A stretch of 11,059 nucleotides of DNA, from NCBI GenBank assembly GCA_023405135.1, contig JAEXYZ010000006.1:1-11059 (forward strand). The letters are read 5' to 3'. Positions within the stretch are counted from its first letter, which is position 1, and the number at the start of each line of letters is the position of its first letter. The notes under the pieces were generated by a model. It had not been told where the DNA came from, searched no databases, and was given only the letters and a program-made list of their open reading frames with translations. This DNA is from Bacillota bacterium. Its GTDB lineage: Bacteria; Bacillota; Bacilli; Bacillales_A; Planococcaceae. Position numbers and translations under genes: made by a program. This document shows positions 6,260-11,059 of this stretch, one piece after another.

Positions 6260-6310
6260 AAAAAAAGAAACACATAAGTTGTGTTTCCAGTTGTCTGGTC
6301 AACTATTTAA
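6260..6310 (-). repeat. Repeat copy 3: terminator-like hairpin plus palindrome
   Basis: Seven A, a perfect 8-bp stem GAAACACA/TGTGTTTC with a five-base loop (6267-6287), then CCAGTTGTCTGGTCAACTATTT, whose AGTTG/CAACT ends pair (6289-6304). Same layout and orientation as the copies at 3921 and 4031. On the minus strand it is a hairpin ending in seven T, about 180 bases past the radical SAM stop and upstream of the FbpA-like gene, so it can serve as terminator for the former. Confidence 0.75.
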
Positions 6311-6349
6311 TTTTGTAAAATAATAAACTTATCCATATAAATTTTATTA

Positions 6350-6361
6350 TTCTTATAAGAA
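6350..6361. promoter_or_regulatory. Palindrome TTCTTATAAGAA in the intergenic region
   Basis: A perfect 12-bp palindrome, embedded in ATTATTCTTATAAGAAAAGT, between the radical SAM gene and the FbpA-like gene. It lies beyond the repeat hairpin relative to the FbpA-like gene. It could be an operator, but it does not match the Fur, PerR or Zur consensus. AT-rich palindromes arise by chance, so this is weak. Confidence 0.2.
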
Positions 6362-6466
6362 AAGTATGCTTAATGATTAAAAATTAACATATATATCATA
6401 TATCGTCAATAGAAAGGAATTAATCCTTTTATTTGTAGCTATTGTAAAATACTTGAATTGATTTAA

Positions 6467-7306
6467 TTAGTCTGATTTAGGAAAAGCCTCGTTTTTAGAG
6501 ACTCGTATTGACTTCTCTGGCAGGTATTTCTTAAAATGCCTTTCGACCATCTCATGTAAATCTTTTCGGTACCACTTTGATAGACTATGTTCTTCAAATT
6601 TTTTAGGCATTCCTAATCTTTCTGAACGTTTTCCCATGGCGCCATCCCCTATACTGAGCGTATCGATCCATATATGGTCTGCAATGCCTTCTAAAGCTGT
6701 TGGAAAAGCTGGAGTGAATGGTAAAACTGGAGAAATTGAAGCCTGGGTAGCTATTCCTTCATCATGGACTTGTTTTAAGGCTTTTAACCTTAATTGAATT
6801 CCAGATGTAAATGGAGAAAAAATTTGTCTTATGTCATCTCGATCAGTTTCAATTGTCATCGACACAAGTACTTTACATTTTTCCTTTAATTTAACTAATA
6901 AATCTAAATCCCGAGTGATGAGTGGGCTTCTCGTTTGAATTTGAATAAAATCTGGGGGATATTCAATCATCTCTTCTAATAATCCTCGAGTAATCTTCAC
7001 TTTACGTTCGATCGGTTGATAAGGATCTGTTGCAGAGGACATAAAAATATTAATTCGTTTGTCTTTTTTACGAAGCTTTATTATTTCATTACGGTAATTT
7101 TCAGCCGCATTTATTTTAATGTCTAACCATTTTCCCCACGGAATTTCTTTGAATCTTTGAATTGGCATTTCTCTTACATAGCAATAACTACAGGAAAATA
7201 CACAACCGCTATAGGGATTTAATGAATGAGTAAATCCAACATCTAAATAACCTTTTGCTTCTGTAAGTATTTTCTTTGATACAATTTCATTTATTTGAAT
7301 TTCCAA
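6467..7306 (-). CDS. SPL-like radical SAM protein
   Basis: A 279-residue radical SAM enzyme. The cluster motif is C35-x3-C39-x2-C42 (SGCVFSCSYCYV), followed by family motifs 'SSATDPYQPIERK' and 'IQTRSPLITRDLDLL', then 'ISPVLPFTP' and 'DHIWID'. These place it in the COG1533 group related to spore photoproduct lyase. Spore photoproduct lyase itself is longer and carries an extra cysteine for hydrogen transfer; this shorter paralogue group has no established reaction to my knowledge, so DNA repair is not claimed. TTG at 7306 is chosen because AGGAGG lies seven bases upstream; the frame is open to 7411, but that extension contains the ribosome binding site and lacks one of its own. It is divergent from the TPR gene and ends before the hairpin at 6267-6287. 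Confidence 0.85.
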   Translation of the reverse strand: MEIQINEIVSKKILTEAKGYLDVGFTHSLNPYSGCVFSCSYCYVREMPIQRFKEIPWGKWLDIKINAAENYRNEIIKLRKKDKRINIFMSSATDPYQPIERKVKITRGLLEEMIEYPPDFIQIQTRSPLITRDLDLLVKLKEKCKVLVSMTIETDRDDIRQIFSPFTSGIQLRLKALKQVHDEGIATQASISPVLPFTPAFPTALEGIADHIWIDTLSIGDGAMGKRSERLGMPKKFEEHSLSKWYRKDLHEMVERHFKKYLPEKSIRVSKNEAFPKSD

Positions 7307-7507
7307 ATGTAACCCTCCTTTCTTTAAAATTAGCGAAATTTCATTGTGTCGAGCTCTTTCTTCCCTTAGGTAATTGGAAAAATCTTTAAAGGAAAAGCTA
7401 CATATAGTCAAATTTTAAATATAAATATATTAGCCTCCTTTCCACTTTTATTCTGTCTACCTATATGGGTTATAGAAATTTATTTATTCGGGCAAGAGCT
7501 ATTTAAA

Positions 7508-8572
7508 ATGGATATGTTCCAATCTACAAATAATTTTAAATATATCCCTCTATATTTATTGCTTACTTATGTAGAGACATTAATTTATTGTTGGAGCATA
7601 TTAGTTTTTGTTATTGCCTTTTGTAAAATTAACTATTTTAAAAAAGCAAAAATTTTCTTTTACGCCGTTACATGTTTATATATAATATTGCTATTTAGCA
7701 ATTTAATTGTAGATACTTATGAGTCATTATCACTTAATAAAAGTAACTATATTTCAGAACAGAATAACGAAGCCTATGAATTACTAGAAAACGAAGAGTA
7801 TGATAAAGCATTAGTGCTGTTAGATTCTATTTTAGAGCAGGATCCGGAATACGACGCAGCCCTTGTTAACAAAGCCTGGATAATGTTAGAAACCGGCCGA
7901 TATGAAGAAGCGATTGAACTATATAAGAAATCTATAGAAATTGAACCGAATGACCCAACAGAATATATTTTTCTTGGTAATGCTTATTATAGTTTAGAAA
8001 AATATGAGGAAGCGATTGATACATATAAACAAGTACCAAAACACGAAGTAGATAAAGACAATGCAATTGTATACTATCAACTAGGTGCTGTATATTATGA
8101 TACTGAAAATTATGTAGATGCTATTTTTAATTTCAAACAATATCTTAAATATATTCCTAATGATTTGGATGCTTATTGGTATTTAGTGTACGCTTAAGAA
8201 GATAGTGGAAACCTTAAATTGGCACTTGAATATATTGATAAAATAATTGCCCATGACCCTTCTATTTCTGGACCTGTTTATAAAGGAGATTTACTTTCCT
8301 ACTACGGCAATTATTCAGATGCTTTAGCTGTTTACGATGAAGTAATTGAAAGTTTCCCTCAATATCCTGATGGTTATTACGGAAAGGCACAAATATTATC
8401 TGTTTACAATCAACCGAATGAATCCGTTGAGTATTTACATGAAGCATATGAAATTGATCCATCATACACAGAATATGTTTTTGATGACCCAATGTTTGAC
8501 AATATAAGAAAAACGGTAGTATTAAAACAATTTTTAAGCAATTATTCAACTATAAATATTAATACGTATTAG
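7508..8572 (+). pseudogene. Membrane-anchored TPR protein gene interrupted by an in-frame stop
   Basis: Positions 7508-8197 encode 229 residues: two or three membrane helices (about 13-37 and 44-66), then tetratricopeptide repeats from about residue 80 ('NNEAYELLENEEYDKALVLLDSIL', 'RYEEAIELYKKSIEIEPND', 'KYEEAIDTYKQVPK'). After TAA at 8195-8197 the same frame continues to 8572 with three more repeats and a normal-looking end (FDDPMFDNIRKTVV). Without that one codon the protein would be 354 residues. TPRs are protein-binding scaffolds; no enzyme domain is visible. The stop falls inside a repeat helix (YLVYA*EDSGN), so the truncated product would have an incomplete last repeat. The ATG at 7508 has only a weak AAGAG nine bases upstream. 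The frame is open back to about 7373 with a further hydrophobic segment but no standard start codon. Confidence 0.8.
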
Positions 8573-8582
8573 TTAAAATATA

Positions 8583-8635
8583 GAACTCCCCTTAGGTAAA
8601 TTCGGTAAAAAACCTATTTACTTTAAGGGGAGTTC
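8583..8635. terminator. Strong hairpin, probably bidirectional terminator
   Basis: A perfect 12-bp stem GAACTCCCCTTA/TAAGGGGAGTTC (8583-8594 with 8624-8635) with an inner GTAAAT/ATTTAC pairing around a 14-base loop. It begins 11 bases after the TPR gene stop and 14 bases from the stop of a small minus-strand frame at 8649. T runs on either side are weak (CATTTTCAT on plus, TATATTTT on minus). The position between two convergent 3' ends suggests a shared terminator. Confidence 0.7.
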
Positions 8636-8648
8636 CACATTTTCATAT

Positions 8649-8756
8649 CTATAACAGTTGCTTTTCTTCATAATCTTCTACTCTCCTACTTTTTTTCATT
8701 ATTAAAATTAAACAAGTAATTGCGAATTTATCGTCTATTTTAGTTCTATATTTCAT
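8649..8756 (-). CDS. Possible 35-residue small ORF between terminator and IS21 element
   Basis: ATG at 8754-8756 opens a 35-codon frame ending at TAG (8649-8651): MKYRTKIDDKF, a short hydrophobic stretch AITCLILIM, then KKSRRVEDYEEKQLL. Charged flanks around a short hydrophobic core and the hairpin just beyond the stop give it some credibility. There is no ribosome binding site, and an in-frame stop sits three bases before the ATG. The IS21 left end lies only about 17 bases upstream, so the promoter or start of an original gene may have been displaced. No family recognised. Confidence 0.25.
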   Translation of the reverse strand: MKYRTKIDDKFAITCLILIMKKSRRVEDYEEKQLL

Positions 8757-8788
8757 ATTTTAAAAATATTATTGTAAAGTGGGCGTAT

Positions 8789-8839
8789 TTTGCAAGATAA
8801 AAATGCAGAGAATTGCAATGAAAAATACAGAGTGTTGCC
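8789..8839. repeat. IS21 left-end periodic repeats (about 22 bp)
   Basis: AAAAATGCAGAGAATTGCA (8799-8817) is followed 22 bases on by AAAAATACAGAGTGTTGCC (8821-8839), 14 of 19 positions alike. A further TTTTGCAAGA at 8789 keeps the same spacing to AATTGCAATG at 8811. IS21-family elements carry several such transposase-binding repeats at each end. Confidence 0.7.
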
Positions 8840-8850
8840 ACCCAATATTT

Positions 8851-9576
8851 TTACTGTTTTCTCGACAACGCATTGGCTAAACGGAAGCTCTGTCCCGTAT
8901 AAGAAATAATATGGGCATGGTGAATCAAACGATCCACCAGAGCTGCCGTTAAACGTGAATCTGAAAAAATACGATTCCACTGACTAAATTCTAAATTTGA
9001 CGTGATAATCAAACTCTTCTGTTCGTAAAATTCAGAAATGATTTGAAAAAGTAACTCCGCTCCTTCTTTACCAAATGGAAGATAACCCATTTCATCCAAT
9101 ATCATTAAATCAATTTTCTCTAATTTATTTCGAAATTGCTTTAATTTCCCCACATGTAAAGCCTGTTCCAATTCTTCTACTAAATGCGAAACTCGATAAA
9201 AACGTACTTCAAAACCTTGCTCACAAGCTTTTCTACCCAGTGCTGAAGCTAAATGTGTTTTACCAGTTCCAGGCGCCCCTACTAGAATTACATTCTCTTT
9301 TCTTCGAATAAAATCGAGCTGCACTAGTTCTTCTTTCGATAGATGACTAGGTAAACAAATATCTTTGTGCCATTCGTAGCCCTCTAATGTTTTCGTATCG
9401 ATAAATCGGGCATTCTTTAAGTTTCTTGCGATCCTTGCTTGTTCCCGACCATCTTGTTCTTTTAATAAAAGTTGGTAAATATATTCTTCAGGTGTTGTAA
9501 ATGGAACATCATGTATTGCTTCAGCGATATGAGCTAACCGCAATTGCTTACACAATTGTAAAATGGCATTATTCAT
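8851..9576 (-). CDS. istB: IS21-family ATP-binding helper protein IstB
   Basis: A 241-residue DnaA/DnaC-like AAA+ ATPase that assists IstA in target selection and strand transfer. N-terminal helical domain with LAHIAEA and a basic ARIARNLKNARF stretch; Walker A GAPGTGKT at 100-107; Walker B LMILDE with D161/E162; sensor-1 region ITSN at 191-194; C-terminal lid with DRLIHHAHIISYTGQSFRL. ATG at 9576 is preferred: GGAGG is nine bases upstream and the reading overlaps the istA stop by eight bases (ATGAATAA), the usual coupling in IS21. The frame is open to 9615 but that extension lies inside istA without its own site. All motifs look intact. Confidence 0.92.
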   Translation of the reverse strand: MNNAILQLCKQLRLAHIAEAIHDVPFTTPEEYIYQLLLKEQDGREQARIARNLKNARFIDTKTLEGYEWHKDICLPSHLSKEELVQLDFIRRKENVILVGAPGTGKTHLASALGRKACEQGFEVRFYRVSHLVEELEQALHVGKLKQFRNKLEKIDLMILDEMGYLPFGKEGAELLFQIISEFYEQKSLIITSNLEFSQWNRIFSDSRLTAALVDRLIHHAHIISYTGQSFRLANALSRKQ

Positions 9577-10999
9577 GACTTGAAGCCTCCATTCCTTTAG
9601 GAGATAGCGCATCATAATCAGTCCATTTTACACCGTAAGGATGTTCTTGATCATCGCTATTTTTTCCAATAAGTTCATAAAAATTCTGGTCAATTTCTTT
9701 CATATCATGAGTCACTAAAAGAGTGAGTAATTCATTTAGACGCTGTTTCCTTAATGCCAAGGATGGAACTGTTAAATACTCCTTTATACGAGTCGGTAAA
9801 TAAGGGGTATAACGTGAATGCCCAATAACACGAGGCTTTTTTAACCAATCTTTTAAAATATCTTTCCATGGAATGAAACGTCGTTTCTTCATATAAGGTC
9901 TTGCATCTGATAATAAAATTTCTCCCTCATTTGTAATCACTTTGAATGAATCCCAATACGTAATGCAATATAACTGCACATAGTTACGCGCTCTAGGCAC
10001 ATGAATAAAATGCTTGTCTAACTTAAACTCATTATACTTATTAAACTTAATCGGAAACTGCTTAAATACTGGATACGGATCTTCTGGTAATTTTATTAAT
10101 TGCTTTTGCTCTTGCTGCCATAAATCCTCAATGAGTTCTTCTTTTTCATAATGTGGTCGGTCACGATCTTCCTTCAGTTGTTGCTTTAATTGTTCCGTTA
10201 AATCTTCAAAGTCTTTTATGACTGGTGGTAAGCTAAAGAAGTTATATCGTACATAGCCTACTTTATTTTCCACATTTCCTTTTTCATTACCTCTGGATGG
10301 ATTGCACACTTGCACTTTAAAGCCATAATAGTTTTGGAAATGGCGAAATGCTTCTGTTAATTCAGCTTCTGTATCACCTTTGCGTACTTTTTTGACCGCA
10401 GGTGTTAAATTGTCAATTCGAATACTAATTGGCACTCCACCAGCTTGCTTAAACAGCTCTTGTAACCCACCTAGGAAACACTCCAAATTTTCTCCAGGCA
10501 TCGGTATCGCAAAACCAGTATTACTAGCTGGGAACGTCATAACTAAAACATGAACATCGACAATCTCTCCGTCTTGAACAGCCTCCATTACGCCAAAATC
10601 TAGTTGCGCTTCACCTTCTGGATGTTGTAATCGCTCATGCCCTTTACTTACTTCATCATCTTCTGTCGCACGCCATTCTTGAATAAAGTTACAGACCGTT
10701 CGATACGATCCTTTAAACCCCATCCTTTTTAAATCCGCAACTATTTTTTTATTTGTTCGACGTAGTTTTTTCTTTAGTTTGAGATCTTCTTCAAGCCAGT
10801 CTATAACGATTTCTCCCCATTTTTCTTCGTACATCATCCCTTTTTTAATATGCTTTTTTTCTTGAGGTAACTGATCGCCATCACCATACTTTTTGGCGGT
10901 ACGCCAATTCACATTCATAGTTTCTGCAATTTTAGAAATAGACAATCCTTTTTCATTTCTTAAAGTTTTGATACAATTAATTTCAGACATTGCTAGCAT
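9569..10999 (-). CDS. istA: IS21-family transposase IstA
   Basis: A 476-residue DDE transposase that cuts and joins the element's ends. Residues 17-40 form a helix-turn-helix (GLSISKIAETMNVNWRTAKKY) and a second DNA-binding region follows (about 60-112). The catalytic triad is D134 (QLDFG), D196 (IRIDN) and E244 (GNEKGNVENKVGYVR). A C-terminal beta-rich domain of the Mu-type follows. The length suits the shorter IS21 subgroup. Start at 10999 or 10990: GGAGG lies nine bases before the first, AAAGG nine before the second, so both are possible. No frameshift or stop is visible, so the element may be active. Confidence 0.92.
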   Translation of the reverse strand: MLAMSEINCIKTLRNEKGLSISKIAETMNVNWRTAKKYGDGDQLPQEKKHIKKGMMYEEKWGEIVIDWLEEDLKLKKKLRRTNKKIVADLKRMGFKGSYRTVCNFIQEWRATEDDEVSKGHERLQHPEGEAQLDFGVMEAVQDGEIVDVHVLVMTFPASNTGFAIPMPGENLECFLGGLQELFKQAGGVPISIRIDNLTPAVKKVRKGDTEAELTEAFRHFQNYYGFKVQVCNPSRGNEKGNVENKVGYVRYNFFSLPPVIKDFEDLTEQLKQQLKEDRDRPHYEKEELIEDLWQQEQKQLIKLPEDPYPVFKQFPIKFNKYNEFKLDKHFIHVPRARNYVQLYCITYWDSFKVITNEGEILLSDARPYMKKRRFIPWKDILKDWLKKPRVIGHSRYTPYLPTRIKEYLTVPSLALRKQRLNELLTLLVTHDMKEIDQNFYELIGKNSDDQEHPYGVKWTDYDALSPKGMEASSHE

Positions 11000-11059
11000 C
11001 CTTTCAAACCTCCACTGGTAAAATTCGACACTTTAACAGTAGAGTGACTTGGGGTGGCT

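Larger units (their letters stand above)
8773..11059 (-). mobile_element. IS21-family insertion sequence (right end cut by the window)
   Basis: istA and istB in the usual order with an 8-base overlap, flanked by repeat-bearing ends. The likely left end is a TG at 8773, inferred because IS21-family ends begin with TG and the periodic repeats extend to that point. The inward sequence GCCACCCAA (8837-8845) reappears inverted near the right edge as TTGGGGTGGC (11049-11058). By symmetry the right end should lie about 60-70 bases beyond the window, giving an element of roughly 2.35 kb, normal for IS21. Exact ends and target duplication cannot be seen. Confidence 0.85.

Noticed and set aside
6413..6430. 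AAAGGA/TCCTTT hairpin after the radical SAM gene as its terminator
   Set aside because: Only six weak pairs and no T run on the minus strand; the hairpin at 6267-6287 is a better candidate.
8851..9311. Open frames on the opposite strand or other frames of istB
   Set aside because: They mirror the intact IstB coding sequence and lack initiation signals or family features.

Overview
The window looks like a chromosomal stretch from a low-GC, spore-forming Bacillales member, probably a Bacillaceae or Planococcaceae genus such as Lysinibacillus or Solibacillus. This rests on AT-rich codon use, strong AGGAGG-type ribosome binding sites, an FbpA-type small basic protein, and a radical SAM protein of the spore photoproduct lyase-like family. 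The genus is an inference. Almost every gene is on the minus strand; only the TPR gene and a partial 5' tail run on the plus strand.

Positions 1-633 hold the end of an unidentified plus-strand gene and a patch of decayed coding sequence. Part of that patch reads as a fossil of a PQQ-dependent sugar dehydrogenase. Next comes a zinc-dependent, probably NADP-linked alcohol/aldehyde dehydrogenase (634-1674) with its own terminator and a MerR-type promoter (19-bp spacer over a near-palindrome). Positions 1827-3680 hold a two-gene remnant of a nitrate/sulfonate/taurine-type ABC importer: a lipoprotein binding protein and an ATPase. The ATPase C-terminus appears frameshifted and no permease gene is present, so the importer is probably not functional as encoded here.

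Positions 3900-6300 hold a copper-handling pair, copC-copD, coupled by a 4-base start/stop overlap and preceded in the same direction by an FbpA-like gene. Three copies of a small repeat (terminator-like hairpin plus a 16-bp palindrome) lie around this block. A radical SAM protein of the SPL-like family follows (6467-7306, TTG start). Divergent from it is a membrane-anchored TPR protein gene interrupted by one in-frame TAA (7508-8572), ending in a strong, probably bidirectional, hairpin.

The right end (about 8773 to beyond 11059) is an IS21-family insertion sequence with apparently intact istA and istB. Its left end carries roughly 22-bp periodic repeats; its right end lies just outside the window. 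I see no rRNA, tRNA, CRISPR array, phage module or clear defence system. The main theme is genome decay beside a mobile element (a nonsense-broken TPR gene, a frameshifted ABC ATPase, a missing permease, a fossil dehydrogenase) around an apparently intact copper cluster. I found no convincing new biological system.
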